The notes: generated from the sequence alone by a model not told the origin. Shown: positions 25,696 through 35,495, numbered from the stretch's first letter. The stretch is 64,000 nucleotides of DNA from Phocaeicola_A sp045545095 (GCA_045545095.1 JAZQAG010000033.1:151783-215782), one strand, 5' to 3'. Numbers and translations: made by a program.

Positions 25696-26703
25696 ATGTT
25701 TATCGTTAACAATTACCTATTGGCCGTCGTACTTTGTTTTGTGACGATGCTCTGCTGGGGCTCGTGGGCCAACACACAGAAACTGGCCGGGAAAACCTGG
25801 CGTTATGAACTTTTCTATTGGGATTATGTCATCGGAATCCTGCTTTTCTCCATCGTGTTAGGCCTCACGCTCGGTAGTACGGGTGAGATGGGCCGCGGAT
25901 TCCTCACCGACCTCGGACAGATAACCCCAGGCAACTATGTGAGCGCCCTTATTGGCGGTGCCATCTTCAATTTGGCCAACATCCTGCTTTCGGCTGCCAT
26001 CTCCATGGCCGGCATGACGGTAGCTTTCCCCTTGGGGGTAGGCATTGCGTTGGTATTGGGTGTCATTGTCAACTACATCGGTGCACCTAAAGGTGATCCG
26101 TTGACTCTTTTCCTTGGAGTCGCTTTGGTGATGGTGGCCATCATTGTCAATGCCATAGCTTCGGGAAAGATGCATCGTGGGAGCAGTGCTGGCACCAGTA
26201 AGAAGGGAACTGTCATTGCTATTATTGCCGGTGTACTGATGGCCTTCTTCTACCGTTTTGTAGCAGCGGCCATGGACCTCGACAATTTCGAGCAGCCCAC
26301 TCCGGGCATGGCCACTCCCTATTCGGCCTTCTTCATCTTTTCAGTAGGTATTTTCCTGAGCAACATCCTGTTCAACACCGTGGTGATGCGCCGTCCGTTC
26401 GTGGGCAAGCCGGTAAGTTATAGTGACTATTTCAGTGGGCGCCTGAGTACCCACATGGTGGGTGTGCTTGGTGGCATCATCTGGGGACTTGGTACGGCTT
26501 TCAGCTACATTGCCGCAGGCAAGGCCGGAGCCGCCATATCCTATGCCCTCGGACAAGGGGCTCCCATGGTGGCAGCCCTGTGGGGCATCTTTGTCTGGAA
26601 AGAGTTCAAAGGGGCTCCCAACACAGTAAATACCCTACTGACTCTGATGTTCCTCTTCTTCATCTCGGGTCTCGGGGCAATTATTGTGTCAGGAGCAAAT
26701 TGA
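25696..26703 (+). CDS. DMT-superfamily permease (GRP/ureide-permease-like), probable ribose uptake
   Basis: The 335-residue protein has about ten hydrophobic segments, starting with NYLLAVVLCFVTMLCWGSWA. It has repeated Gly/Ala-rich helices such as GMTVAFPLGVGIALVLG and GKAGAAISYALGQGAPMVAALWG, as in glucose/ribose-porter-type and ureide-permease-like members of the drug/metabolite transporter superfamily. Its tight linkage to ribokinase suggests it imports ribose or a ribose-containing compound across the inner membrane. Automatic annotation often calls such proteins multidrug permeases; context argues against that. An inverted-repeat terminator follows. Confidence 0.75.
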   Translation: MFIVNNYLLAVVLCFVTMLCWGSWANTQKLAGKTWRYELFYWDYVIGILLFSIVLGLTLGSTGEMGRGFLTDLGQITPGNYVSALIGGAIFNLANILLSAAISMAGMTVAFPLGVGIALVLGVIVNYIGAPKGDPLTLFLGVALVMVAIIVNAIASGKMHRGSSAGTSKKGTVIAIIAGVLMAFFYRFVAAAMDLDNFEQPTPGMATPYSAFFIFSVGIFLSNILFNTVVMRRPFVGKPVSYSDYFSGRLSTHMVGVLGGIIWGLGTAFSYIAAGKAGAAISYALGQGAPMVAALWGIFVWKEFKGAPNTVNTLLTLMFLFFISGLGAIIVSGAN

Positions 26704-26748
26704 GAAATTTTATCCAAAGAAGTGTGTAAAAAAGCTATCACTTGATTT

Positions 26749-26837
26749 TTAGGCGCGGATTACACTGATTGCATGAGCTATAATCAGCTATTATAGATGA
26801 TCTGTATAACTCGCGTAATCCGTGCCTAATTTTTTTT
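26749..26837 (+). terminator. Terminator-like inverted repeat, TTAG..CGGA family copy 1
   Basis: TTAGGCGCGGATTAC (26749-26763) pairs with GTAATCCGTGCCTAA (26815-26829) with one mismatch. A shorter inner TGATT/AATCA pairing is present, and eight T follow (26830-26837). It ends the rbsK-permease unit. A related element with the same TTAG(A/G)C(A/G)CGGA outer arm lies at 36091-36163. Confidence 0.75.
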
Positions 26838-26905
26838 GAAACACTTTCATCTTCCTATTCCAAATATTTTCACTACTTTCGCGGCCGATTTTGAGAAAGT
26901 AGTAT

Positions 26906-28243
26906 ATGCGATTTGGTAAATTGAGTCGTCAGTTGACGGCATTGGCCGGTCCAATCTTTGTGGAGACCCTGCTCGTGATGATGTTGGGTGCGGTCGATAC
27001 ATTTATGCTTAGCCGCTACTCCGACAACAGTGTGGCCGCGGTGGGTGTAGTCAACCAACTGATGAATTTGGTTTTTCTCCTCTTTGAGGTAATCTCTCTC
27101 GGGACCTCCATCCTCTGTTCACAATACATCGGAGCCGGTCAGAGAGAGAAGGTCATTCAGACTGTTGGGACCTCCTTGCTGTTCAATTCTATTTTTGGTT
27201 TATTGGTGAGTGTAGCGCTTCTATTCTTGGCCGAAGACTTGCTGTTATTGATGGGATTGAGGCCAGAGCTGATGGCTGACGGGCTTCCCTACATGCAGAT
27301 AGTTGGAGGATTTGCCTTTTTGCAGGCCATTTCACTTTCGCTCTCAGCTTCGCTACGTAGTGCCGATAAAGCCAAGTATCCTATGTACGTGTCGATGGTG
27401 GTAAATGTGTTGAACATCATCGGTAACTATACCCTTATTTTCGGTAAATTTGGTATGCCTGCCCTTGGTGTTGAAGGTGCGGCTATTTCTACCTCTTTCT
27501 GTCGGCTTGTCTCCGTCATAATCCTCTTTATCGTCCTTTTCAAGAAGCATATCCCTGCTTTTCCGAAAGAATTGTTCACTCCCTTCCCATGGATAGAATT
27601 GAAGAATTTGTTGAAGATAGGCATTCCTTCTGCCGGCGAACACATCTCATACAGTCTTTCGCAGATAGTCATTACCTATTTCATCAACATCATCAGCAAT
27701 CAGGCTTTGGCTACGCGAAGTTATGTGACCAATATTGTGATGTTCACCTTTATATTTGCCATTTCCATTGCACAGGGTGGTGCTATCCTTATCGGCCACC
27801 TTGTCGGGATGAAAAAGATTCAGGCTGCCTACATCATTGGCAAACGTATCATGCGGATGGGTGCGACCATGTCTGTCAGTCTTGCGCTGTTGACTGCTCT
27901 TTTCGGTAAGCAGATACTCTCTTTGCTGACTTCCGATCCGTGGATTATCACTACCGGTGCATCTATCCTATGGGTGGAGGTATTGCTTGAACACGGACGG
28001 GCACTCAACTTCTTCGGAGTGAATGCCCTCCGGAGTACTGGTGACATCTATTTTCCTGTGAACGTAGGAATCACTGTGATGTGGACGGTACAGGTCATTG
28101 GTAGCTACGTCCTTGGCATCAGTATGGGGTGGGGACTGGTAGCCATGTGGGTCATCTTTGCTCTTGACGAAAACATTCGCGGATTTATCTTTGTCCGCCG
28201 TTGGAACAGTTTCAAATGGGCAGGAAAAGGATTCTTGAAATAA
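26906..28243 (+). CDS. MATE-family efflux transporter
   Basis: The 445-residue protein has about twelve transmembrane segments in two homologous halves. It starts LSRQLTALAGPIFVETLLVM and contains the MATE-typical MLGAVDTFMLSRYSDNSVAAVG and GVEGAAISTSFCRLVSV segments. MATE proteins export cationic drugs or metabolites in exchange for H+ or Na+; no specificity can be read from the sequence. A possible -7 box TACTTTCG lies at 26874-26881, 24 nt before the ATG, which would give a very short leader. The gene converges on korB and shares a terminator with it. Confidence 0.9.
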   Translation: MRFGKLSRQLTALAGPIFVETLLVMMLGAVDTFMLSRYSDNSVAAVGVVNQLMNLVFLLFEVISLGTSILCSQYIGAGQREKVIQTVGTSLLFNSIFGLLVSVALLFLAEDLLLLMGLRPELMADGLPYMQIVGGFAFLQAISLSLSASLRSADKAKYPMYVSMVVNVLNIIGNYTLIFGKFGMPALGVEGAAISTSFCRLVSVIILFIVLFKKHIPAFPKELFTPFPWIELKNLLKIGIPSAGEHISYSLSQIVITYFINIISNQALATRSYVTNIVMFTFIFAISIAQGGAILIGHLVGMKKIQAAYIIGKRIMRMGATMSVSLALLTALFGKQILSLLTSDPWIITTGASILWVEVLLEHGRALNFFGVNALRSTGDIYFPVNVGITVMWTVQVIGSYVLGISMGWGLVAMWVIFALDENIRGFIFVRRWNSFKWAGKGFLK

Positions 28244-28247
28244 ATAA

Positions 28248-28280
28248 TAGGGGGCATGTTAAGATTTGACACGCCCCCTA
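28248..28280. terminator. Terminator between the convergent MATE and korB genes
   Basis: TAGGGGG (28248-28254) pairs with CCCCCTA (28274-28280), extended by C/G and by TGT (28257-28259) with ACA (28269-28271). Downstream T content is low on both strands, so efficiency is uncertain. Confidence 0.6.
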
Positions 28281-28306
28281 TCCTTATACCTTATTATAAT
28301 AATCTG

Positions 28307-29311
28307 TCACTTCACCTCCCAGATGTCGTTGGTCATGAGCAGTTCCTGAAAGTTGTGATACTTCTTCATGCCGGAAACTTCGTCGAGTTGCTGATGAACT
28401 GCCTCGTTGTAGGTGGGAGCTTCCACATCGCGGATGACACCGAGGGCGATGGGGAAATCGGGTCCCTCCATCAGAGCGAGTTTCATCTGCAGGGTGTTAT
28501 CTTGGCAATGGGCATCGTGAACGAGGATGTCTTTCTCGGTGATACCGTTCTCGCCTAACTTCACAACCTTCAGGCCGAAGCCTTCCTGCACGAGACCGAA
28601 TTCTTTGTTTTCTCCGAAAATCATGGGTTTGCCATGCTCCAGATAGATGGCGTTTTTGGCGCGACCGGCTGAAGTATAGACTGACTCGTGAGTTCCATCG
28701 TTGAAGATGACGCAGTTCTGCAGAATCTCACATACTGAAGCCCCCTTGTGGTTAGCAGCAGCCTTTAGCACTTCTACTGTACCGGCAGCATCAGTGGCCA
28801 CGGCACGGGCAAAGAAACGTCCACGGGCGCCGAAGCAGAGTTCTGCAGGGCGGAAGGGATCTTCCACTGTGCCATAGGGAGACGATTTGCTGACAAAACC
28901 ACGCGGAGAGGTGGGGGAATACTGTCCCTTGGTGAGTCCGTAGATGCGATTATTGAGCAGGATCATGTTGATGTCGATATTACGACGTACGGCATGGATG
29001 AAGTGGTTACCACCGATAGCCAATCCGTCACCATCGCCGGAGATCTGCCATACGCTTATATTGGGGTTAGCCACTTTGAAACCTGTAGAGATGGCAGCTG
29101 CACGACCGTGGATGGTCTGCATGGCATAGGTATTCATATAGTAAGGCAAACGGCTGGAGCAACCGATACCTGAAATGACTGCTGTTTCGTGGGGAGCAAT
29201 ACCCAATTCGGCCATAGCCTTGTGCAGCGATGCTAAGAAGAAGTGGTCGCCACAACCCGGACACCAACGAGGTTGTCCTTTTTTGAAGTCCTTTGCTGTA
29301 TATTGATTCAT
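28307..29311 (-). CDS. korB: 2-oxoacid:ferredoxin oxidoreductase beta subunit (2-oxoglutarate type)
   Basis: The 334-residue subunit binds thiamine diphosphate: RWCPGCGDHFFLASLH at the N-terminus and the Mg-TPP motif GDGDGLAIGGNH followed by NNRIYGLTKGQYSPTS. With the alpha-gamma chain coded 14 nt upstream it converts a 2-oxoacid plus CoA to acyl-CoA and reduced ferredoxin. Sequence style and two-gene organisation match the 2-oxoglutarate enzymes of Bacteroidales, used in the reverse or split TCA pathway of anaerobes; pyruvate or branched-chain acids cannot be excluded. Confidence 0.88.
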   Translation of the reverse strand: MNQYTAKDFKKGQPRWCPGCGDHFFLASLHKAMAELGIAPHETAVISGIGCSSRLPYYMNTYAMQTIHGRAAAISTGFKVANPNISVWQISGDGDGLAIGGNHFIHAVRRNIDINMILLNNRIYGLTKGQYSPTSPRGFVSKSSPYGTVEDPFRPAELCFGARGRFFARAVATDAAGTVEVLKAAANHKGASVCEILQNCVIFNDGTHESVYTSAGRAKNAIYLEHGKPMIFGENKEFGLVQEGFGLKVVKLGENGITEKDILVHDAHCQDNTLQMKLALMEGPDFPIALGVIRDVEAPTYNEAVHQQLDEVSGMKKYHNFQELLMTNDIWEVK

Positions 29312-29325
29312 AACTTTCTGTTTTT

Positions 29326-31173
29326 TTATTTATCCAAAATCTCATTAAATGCCTTTACCAACTCTGCAACGACAAAGGGTTGACCTTTTACTTCATTGTA
29401 TTGGTAAGGTACGAAACCATCGACTTTCATGCGGAGGTATCCGGCAAACTGTCCGAGGTTCTGTTCGGCCACGACGACCTTGGGATACTTCTTCAGTACT
29501 TCGGCGGTGTTCTTGGGCAGTGGATTGAGGTGGGTGAAGTGAGCCAGCGCTACTTTTTTGCCACTCTGGTTCATCTCTTGCATGGCCGAATAGAGGTGTC
29601 CGTACGTTCCTCCGAAACCGACAATCAACAAATCGGCATCATCGGCACAACCTTCTACTTTCACATCGGGCACAGGAATACGTTCTACCTTCTCGGCACG
29701 GAGACGGCACATGAGGTCGTGGTTGTCGGGAGCCGTAGAGATAGCACCCGTCTTGCTGTCCTTCTCCAATCCACCGAGGATGTGAGTATAACCTTCCTGT
29801 CCGGGGATAGCCCAATAGCGTACACCTGTCTCGGGATTTCGCTGATAGGGAGTATAGTTGTCCTTCATTTCGGGAGTGACGTATGGAGGATTGATGGCGG
29901 GATAGCTGTCCAAGTCGGGCAATTTCCAAGCGCCTGAGCCGTTGGCCACGAATGCATCGGTGAGCAGTACTACGGGAGTCATGTGCTCAAGAGCCATCTT
30001 ACAAGCATCGTAGGCAGCATCGAAGCACTGGGTGGGCGAAGCGGCGGCAATCACGGGCATGGGTGATTCGCCGTTACGTCCGAAGAGGGCCTGTAACAAA
30101 TCGGTCTGTTCGCTTTTGGTAGGAAGTCCGGTTGAAGGGCCTCCACGCTGTACATTCACTACCACCAAGGGAAGCTCAGTGATGACAGCCAGATTCATGG
30201 CCTCGCTCTTGAGGCAGACACCGGGACCTGATGTAGAAGTCACAGCCAAAGCACCAGCAAAGGCTGCACCCACAGAAGTGGCACATCCGGCAATCTCATC
30301 CTCGCATTGTACGGTGGTCACGCCCAAAGACTTGTGTTTGGCCAGTTCGTGCAAGATGTCCGTAGCCGGTGTGATGGGGTACGAACCAAGGAAGAGGCGA
30401 AGACCTGCTTTCTCGGCAGCGGCAATAAGTCCGTAGACCGTGGCCTTGTTTCCGCTGATGTCCATATACTTGCCCGGTACTTTCACGGTAGTCTCTACCT
30501 TATAAGTATGATCTACCGAAGCGTGGGTGTTGTGTCCGTAGTCGTAGCCTGCACGGATAACCTTGATGTTGGCCTCAGCAATGGCGGGTTTCTTGGCAAA
30601 CTTCTCGCGCAGATAGTTCTCTGCTATAGCAAGGTCGCGGTTGAAGAGCCAGCATACCAAACCGAGGGCAAACATGTTGCGGCACTTCAGCATGGCCTTG
30701 TTGTCCATGCCTGTGTCTGCCAGGCAATCTTTCACCATCTGTGTGATGGGGGCGGCAATCACATCCTGCTTGATGCCCATTTCGGCAATGGGGTCTTCGG
30801 TCTGAAAAGCAGCCTTCTCCAAATCGCTTTTCTTGAAACTGTCTGTATCGATGATGATGCAGGCCGTGGGCTTTGCAAACTTATATTGAGTCTTCAAAGC
30901 GGCAGCATTCATAGCTACCAACACATCGCACTGGTCACCAGGAGTAAACACTTTGCTTGCACCGATGTGCACTTGGAATCCCGACACACCTGTAAGTGAA
31001 CCTTGCGGGGCACGGATGTCCGCTGGATAGTCGGGGAACGTACTGATGTCGTTGCCTACCGTGGCCGACACCGTAGAGAATATGTTTCCGGCCAACTGCA
31101 TTCCGTCGCCGGAGTCACCAGAGAAACGGACTACCACTTGGTCCAGTTCCTTGACTTTCATTTCATTTGCCAT
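29326..31173 (-). CDS. korA: 2-oxoacid:ferredoxin oxidoreductase, fused gamma-alpha subunit (2-oxoglutarate type)
   Basis: The 615-residue chain joins a gamma-type domain (about residues 10-200, VVRFSGDSGDGMQLAGNIFS) to the alpha pyrimidine-binding domain (about 235-600, with FLGSYPITPATDILHELA, VQCEDEIAGCATSVGAAFAG and a GGPSTGLPTKSEQTDLLQAL motif). The GSYPITP and GGPSTGLPT signatures are characteristic of KorA/VorB-type enzymes. Translation starts at MANEMKVKELDQ, about 100 nt after a likely promoter at 31278-31308. korB follows after 14 nt. Confidence 0.9.
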   Translation of the reverse strand: MANEMKVKELDQVVVRFSGDSGDGMQLAGNIFSTVSATVGNDISTFPDYPADIRAPQGSLTGVSGFQVHIGASKVFTPGDQCDVLVAMNAAALKTQYKFAKPTACIIIDTDSFKKSDLEKAAFQTEDPIAEMGIKQDVIAAPITQMVKDCLADTGMDNKAMLKCRNMFALGLVCWLFNRDLAIAENYLREKFAKKPAIAEANIKVIRAGYDYGHNTHASVDHTYKVETTVKVPGKYMDISGNKATVYGLIAAAEKAGLRLFLGSYPITPATDILHELAKHKSLGVTTVQCEDEIAGCATSVGAAFAGALAVTSTSGPGVCLKSEAMNLAVITELPLVVVNVQRGGPSTGLPTKSEQTDLLQALFGRNGESPMPVIAAASPTQCFDAAYDACKMALEHMTPVVLLTDAFVANGSGAWKLPDLDSYPAINPPYVTPEMKDNYTPYQRNPETGVRYWAIPGQEGYTHILGGLEKDSKTGAISTAPDNHDLMCRLRAEKVERIPVPDVKVEGCADDADLLIVGFGGTYGHLYSAMQEMNQSGKKVALAHFTHLNPLPKNTAEVLKKYPKVVVAEQNLGQFAGYLRMKVDGFVPYQYNEVKGQPFVVAELVKAFNEILDK

Positions 31174-31220
31174 ATATCTTTTATTAGTTTTTTGTTTTCT
31201 AATTATGATTTCTACTACCC

Positions 31221-31267
31221 ACTTGTAGTTTGTTACTTGTAGCTTGTCACTGCCATTTGTAGCTTAC
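31221..31267. repeat. Short 14-bp tandem repeat in the korA-GH30 spacer
   Basis: ACTTGTAGTTTGTT (31221-31234) and ACTTGTAGCTTGTC (31235-31248) are adjacent 14-mers, and a third partial copy, TTTGTAGCTTAC, follows after a short break. They lie in the korA leader, upstream of its start codon. Confidence 0.6.
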
Positions 31268-31277
31268 TAATGGGCTG

Positions 31278-31308
31278 CAAAGTTCGGAAGATTTCGTGAT
31301 ATAACAAA
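31278..31308 (-). promoter_or_regulatory. Probable promoter of korAB
   Basis: On the minus strand TTTG (31305-31308) is followed after 19 nt by GAACTTTG (31278-31285), close to the Bacteroides -33/-7 consensus except for the first base of the -7 box. Confidence 0.5.
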
Positions 31309-31439
31309 ACTTATTCTATAGATTCTTTTGTTTTTAAAGCAAAATGATAGCTTTTTATTAAAATTGTAGTTCATTTTGAAAGTGAAAGTCCTGAATTTAT
31401 TTTAAATCTAATTCATAAATAGGAATAATTATAACGTTT

Positions 31440-31471
31440 TTTGTTTTTTAAAAGAATTCTTTTTAACTTTG
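31440..31471 (+). promoter_or_regulatory. Bacteroides-type promoter of the GH30 gene
   Basis: TTTG (31440-31443), 20 nt, then TAACTTTG (31464-31471) match the consensus exactly. The start codon is 27 nt downstream of the -7 box, so the leader would be about 20 nt. The rest of the 325-bp spacer is A/T-rich with no gene. Confidence 0.75.
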
Positions 31472-31498
31472 CAAAACTATAATATAGGAATAATTATC

Positions 31499-33010
31499 AT
31501 GAAAAGAATTCTTTCAACAATGCTGATGACTGTGATGCTGGGTGCTGCGAACACCGGAGCATGGGCACAGCGAGTCGTGACATACAGCACCACTGAGGGT
31601 GCAGAGTGGGAGCAGGGAAAGGCAAGCCTTGTCAATAAACCAGAGGGCGTCACCGTGGTGAGCCTCAACGGCGACGAGGAGGGAGTGACCTTCCGCGCTT
31701 GGGGAACCACCTTTAACGAACTGGACTGGGATGCCTTTAACCTGCTGACACGCAACGAGCAGGACGAAGTGATGCACAACCTGTTTGCCCCGACCGGGGA
31801 CTTGCACTTCACTCACGGCCGCGTATCGATGAATGCCAACGACTATGCTCGCTCGTGGTACAGTTGCAGCGATGTGCCGGGCGACCTCGGATTGCGCCAC
31901 TTCAACATCGAACGCGACAAGCGCAACATCATCCCCTTGGCGCGTGCAGCGCAGAAATATTGTCCTCAGTTACAACTCTTCATGAGCCCGTGGAGCCCAC
32001 CAACGTGGATGAAGATAAACCAGGACTACCCCGTAGTGCCCAGCCAGCACAACACGATGGATCTACGACAGGGATACCTGCTGTACATGGACGACGGACG
32101 TGCGCTGAACCCCGACGAGATGAAACTGCTTGGCGACCGCAACGGAGTGTTCCCCAGACGCTTGGCTTCGCAGGACTTCTTCATACAAGATCCTCGTTAC
32201 CTGCAATGCTATGCTGAGATGTTCTGCCGCTTCATCGACCTTTACGCCGAACAGGGATTGCCCATTACCAAGGTGATGTATCAGAACGAGGCTTACTCCT
32301 ACACTCCCTACCCCGGCTGTGCCTGGACGGCTGAAGGAACCTTGCGTTTCAACAATGAATATCTGGCTCCTACTTTGACCAAACGCCATCCCGAAGTGGA
32401 ACTGTGGATAGGAACATTCAACACAAATCGGTTGGATTACGTAGAGAAGATTTTGGATGACCCCACATTGCAGAAGAACGTAAAAGGAGTGGGAACCCAA
32501 TGGGAATGCCGCAACAACCTACCCCAACTGCGCAAGCGCTACCCCAACCTCCGCTTCATGCAATCGGAAAGCGAGTGCGGCAACGGTTCGATGGATTGGG
32601 CTGCAGGCGAGCACACCTTCTTCCTGCTATCGGACAACTTGGGTAACGGGTGCGACGAGTACTACAACTGGAACTTCATTCTCACTGACAATGGTGAATC
32701 TCCCTGGGGATGGAAACAGAATGCCTTGATACAGGTTGACAGCAAGACGCGTCAGATGCGCTATACGGCCGAATACTTTGCCTACAAACACTTCAGCCAC
32801 TTCATCACTCCCGGCACACAGATGGTGGGCTATGCCGGACGCGACTACAGCCGCACACCCATCGTTGTCTTCCGCACCACCGAAGGAGGCTACATCGTCA
32901 CTGCAGGCAACTTCACCGACCAACCGCATAAGGCCAATGTAAGAATAGGGAAGAAGTTCCTCAATATTCAGACTGCTCCACACTCCTTCAATACGTTTGT
33001 AATGAAATAA
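31499..33010 (+). CDS. Secreted glycoside hydrolase family 30 enzyme
   Basis: The 503-residue protein starts MKRILSTMLMTVMLGAANTG with a signal peptide; an upstream in-frame start at 31469 overlaps the -7 box and is rejected. The TIM-barrel catalytic region shows WSPPTWMK, the acid/base Glu264 in MYQNEAYS, and the nucleophile region MQSESECGNG (Glu357 or Glu359). A C-terminal beta-domain with HFITPGTQMVGY and VVFRTTEGGYIVTAGNF is the usual GH30 side domain. GH30 includes beta-glucosylceramidases, beta-1,6-glucanases and xylanases; substrate is not decided by the motifs. It converges with an outer-membrane protein gene 25 bp away. Confidence 0.88.
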   Translation: MKRILSTMLMTVMLGAANTGAWAQRVVTYSTTEGAEWEQGKASLVNKPEGVTVVSLNGDEEGVTFRAWGTTFNELDWDAFNLLTRNEQDEVMHNLFAPTGDLHFTHGRVSMNANDYARSWYSCSDVPGDLGLRHFNIERDKRNIIPLARAAQKYCPQLQLFMSPWSPPTWMKINQDYPVVPSQHNTMDLRQGYLLYMDDGRALNPDEMKLLGDRNGVFPRRLASQDFFIQDPRYLQCYAEMFCRFIDLYAEQGLPITKVMYQNEAYSYTPYPGCAWTAEGTLRFNNEYLAPTLTKRHPEVELWIGTFNTNRLDYVEKILDDPTLQKNVKGVGTQWECRNNLPQLRKRYPNLRFMQSESECGNGSMDWAAGEHTFFLLSDNLGNGCDEYYNWNFILTDNGESPWGWKQNALIQVDSKTRQMRYTAEYFAYKHFSHFITPGTQMVGYAGRDYSRTPIVVFRTTEGGYIVTAGNFTDQPHKANVRIGKKFLNIQTAPHSFNTFVMK

Positions 33011-33035
33011 AGGTATTAATTCAGCACGTTTCCCT

Positions 33036-35495
33036 TTATTCCATCATGCCGTCTTCACCGCCAAAAGAGTCCATCATGGTGGGGTCGGCCTCTTGCTGCA
33101 TGTCGCGCTTGGCAGGCTTGCGCTTGCTGGGTGCCAAGTTTCCGAAACTGTAAGTGAGGGTGAGACCGATGCGCCGGCCACCACGCCAGTTCTCAGACAC
33201 CATGCGGGTGTCACCCGTCTGGGTGATGGTCTTCCAACGACGAGAGTCGAGGATGTCGCGGGCATTGATACTCAGACTCAATTTCTTGTTCCAGAATGAC
33301 TTGCGCAGTCCGGCATCGAGCGAATAGTTGGCCTTGCGATAGCCCTGTGCCACCACTTGGCGGGCATTGTAGTTACCCGTCACTTGCAGTGAGAAAGAAT
33401 AAGGCAAGATGACATTGGCCATCATGCGGGCATTCCACGAGAAGTCTTCGTCGCTCTCACCCGTAACCTCCTGACCGGCCATCATAAAGCGGAATCCGTC
33501 GAGTTTGTAATAGAAAAGGTTTACTGTAGTGGTAAGGTCAATGGCACGGGTCAATTTGTTTTTGGCCACAATTTCGAGTCCGGCCGATTGTGACTGGGTG
33601 ACGTTGCGGTCAGTAGAATACATCACATTTCCCTCTCGGTAGCGGATGCGTTGGATTACATCGTCTGTCGTGCGGTAATATCCTGATAGGGAGAGGGTGT
33701 GATTCTCCCAATTCTTAATATAATTCAACTCATAAGCATTGGAGTACTGTGGCTGCAACTCAGGATTACCGTAAGAAATGTTGGTAGAGTCGGTAATGTT
33801 GCGGAAAGAGTTGAGCTGACCACCCCAAGGGCGTGAAAGTCGGCGGGTGTAGTTCACCTGCAGTTCGTTGCCACCTGGCAGTTCATAAGAGAGGAACAGA
33901 CTGGGGAAGAGGCTGAAGTAATCTTTTTCGAACAGTGTGGGAACCTGACCATTAAATTCTTGATCGAAATTGCGTGACTCAGAATTGACTTTCCAGTACT
34001 CGCCACGCAATCCCACTTGATAGCCTAACTTGCCAAGGCGACCTGAATAGGTGGCATAGAGGGCGTGGATGTCCTGGTCGTAGATGAAGCGGTTGTAGAG
34101 AGATTGCTGCATCTCGACATGTGTCTCGTCGCCATAAGTGCTCACAGGACTATTTTCGCGTTCAAAAGTTCCTTTGTATCCGGCTTCAATCTTGTGATTC
34201 TCGCTGATTTTATTCACATAGTCGAGCTGTGCTTCCCACTCTTTGCTGCGATTCTCATTCTCCTGATATTGGTACGAAGCAGTCTGTTTGTCGCGCACGG
34301 TGCGGTATTCGCTGTGCCCGTCCATATTCCATTGGTGGTGCGAGAGAGTGAAGTCGATGTTGTGCTCTTCGCCGAAGTCGTGCTTGTAACCCACGTTGAA
34401 GTTCATCATGCGCATATCGTTGCCCGAAGTGGTGAAGCGGCTGTACTGGTCGGGGGTAGGGCCGAGGCCACGACTTTGGATGTAATGGATGTCATTGTTG
34501 CGGTCGCCATTGCCAAACATTCCCATAAAGTTGGCCGAAAGATGGTCAGTACGGGTCACGTGCCATGTGAGTCCGGCACGGCCAAAGATATTATTGTTCT
34601 CGCCCGTGTTCTCCCCCTTCTGGTCAAGAAATCCATTCGGATCTTCGCGTCGGCTTTCGCTTCCACCCTCGTGCTCACGGTGGCGATAGCCCAAATTGGC
34701 GTATGCATCCAATTTGCCACTGCTATAATTGATGTTTCCACTGGCGTTATATCCACCATAACTGTCCCCTCCAGCCTGTACACTGCCAAAGTAGCCGGGT
34801 TTTCGATCCTCTTTGAGAACAATGTTGATAATACCGGCTGTACCTTCAGGGCTGAACTTGGCCGAGGGATTGGTGATGACTTCAATCTTTTGGATGGTTT
34901 CGGCAGGCAATTGTTCCAATATCTCACCGCGGTTGTCGGCTGAAAGACCTGATGCCTTACCGTTAATCCACACAGTGACACTGCTGCTTCCGCGCAGAGA
35001 CACTTCGCCTTCACTATCAACCTCTACCGAAGGGATGTTGGTCAATACATCACTGGCAGAACCTCCCGTGGCGGCGATATTCTGGTCAACATCAAACACC
35101 TTCTTGTCAATTTCGAACTTCATCTGTGCTCGCTGGCCTGTCACCTGCACTTCGCTAAGCATTTTACTGTCCTCACGTATGGTAAGGGTGCGCAGATTCA
35201 CATTGCGTGCTTGTTGGGTGATGGAAAAATTTTTTTTCACCTCTTTGTAACCGATAAATGTCACGTTCAGTGTGTAATTCCCGTCTGTCAATCCCTTGAT
35301 GTTGAAGTTCCCGTCAAGGTCTGTTACGGTACCTTTCAATAATTCGGTGCTCCCATTTTTTGTCACACTGATGGTTACGAACTCTAATGCTTCTCTGCTT
35401 TGTGCATCCACAATCTTTCCGCGTACAGCTCCACCTTGGGCCATCATACATACTACTGCCACCAACAGCCATACTGTTGCTAAAAATCTTTTCAT
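33036..35495 (-). CDS. TonB-dependent-receptor-like outer-membrane beta-barrel protein
   Basis: The 819-residue protein starts with a signal peptide (MKRFLATVWLLVAVVCMMAQ). Residues about 22-105 are a CarboxypepD_reg-like domain (VRGKIVDAQSREALEFVTIS). A plug domain follows with SDVLTNIPSVEVDSEGEVSL and AETIQKIEVITNPSAKFSPE, then a long barrel region of alternating strands belonging to the outer-membrane barrel family common in Bacteroidota. It ends in a charged, Met-rich tail (SFGGEDGMME). No SusD partner is adjacent, so it is not part of a classic Sus locus. Cargo unknown. Confidence 0.85.
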   Translation of the reverse strand: MKRFLATVWLLVAVVCMMAQGGAVRGKIVDAQSREALEFVTISVTKNGSTELLKGTVTDLDGNFNIKGLTDGNYTLNVTFIGYKEVKKNFSITQQARNVNLRTLTIREDSKMLSEVQVTGQRAQMKFEIDKKVFDVDQNIAATGGSASDVLTNIPSVEVDSEGEVSLRGSSSVTVWINGKASGLSADNRGEILEQLPAETIQKIEVITNPSAKFSPEGTAGIINIVLKEDRKPGYFGSVQAGGDSYGGYNASGNINYSSGKLDAYANLGYRHREHEGGSESRREDPNGFLDQKGENTGENNNIFGRAGLTWHVTRTDHLSANFMGMFGNGDRNNDIHYIQSRGLGPTPDQYSRFTTSGNDMRMMNFNVGYKHDFGEEHNIDFTLSHHQWNMDGHSEYRTVRDKQTASYQYQENENRSKEWEAQLDYVNKISENHKIEAGYKGTFERENSPVSTYGDETHVEMQQSLYNRFIYDQDIHALYATYSGRLGKLGYQVGLRGEYWKVNSESRNFDQEFNGQVPTLFEKDYFSLFPSLFLSYELPGGNELQVNYTRRLSRPWGGQLNSFRNITDSTNISYGNPELQPQYSNAYELNYIKNWENHTLSLSGYYRTTDDVIQRIRYREGNVMYSTDRNVTQSQSAGLEIVAKNKLTRAIDLTTTVNLFYYKLDGFRFMMAGQEVTGESDEDFSWNARMMANVILPYSFSLQVTGNYNARQVVAQGYRKANYSLDAGLRKSFWNKKLSLSINARDILDSRRWKTITQTGDTRMVSENWRGGRRIGLTLTYSFGNLAPSKRKPAKRDMQQEADPTMMDSFGGEDGMME

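Noticed and set aside
33036..35495. SusC of a polysaccharide utilisation locus
   Set aside because: No SusD-like lipoprotein gene is adjacent, and the barrel type is the general outer-membrane barrel family rather than a typical SusC.
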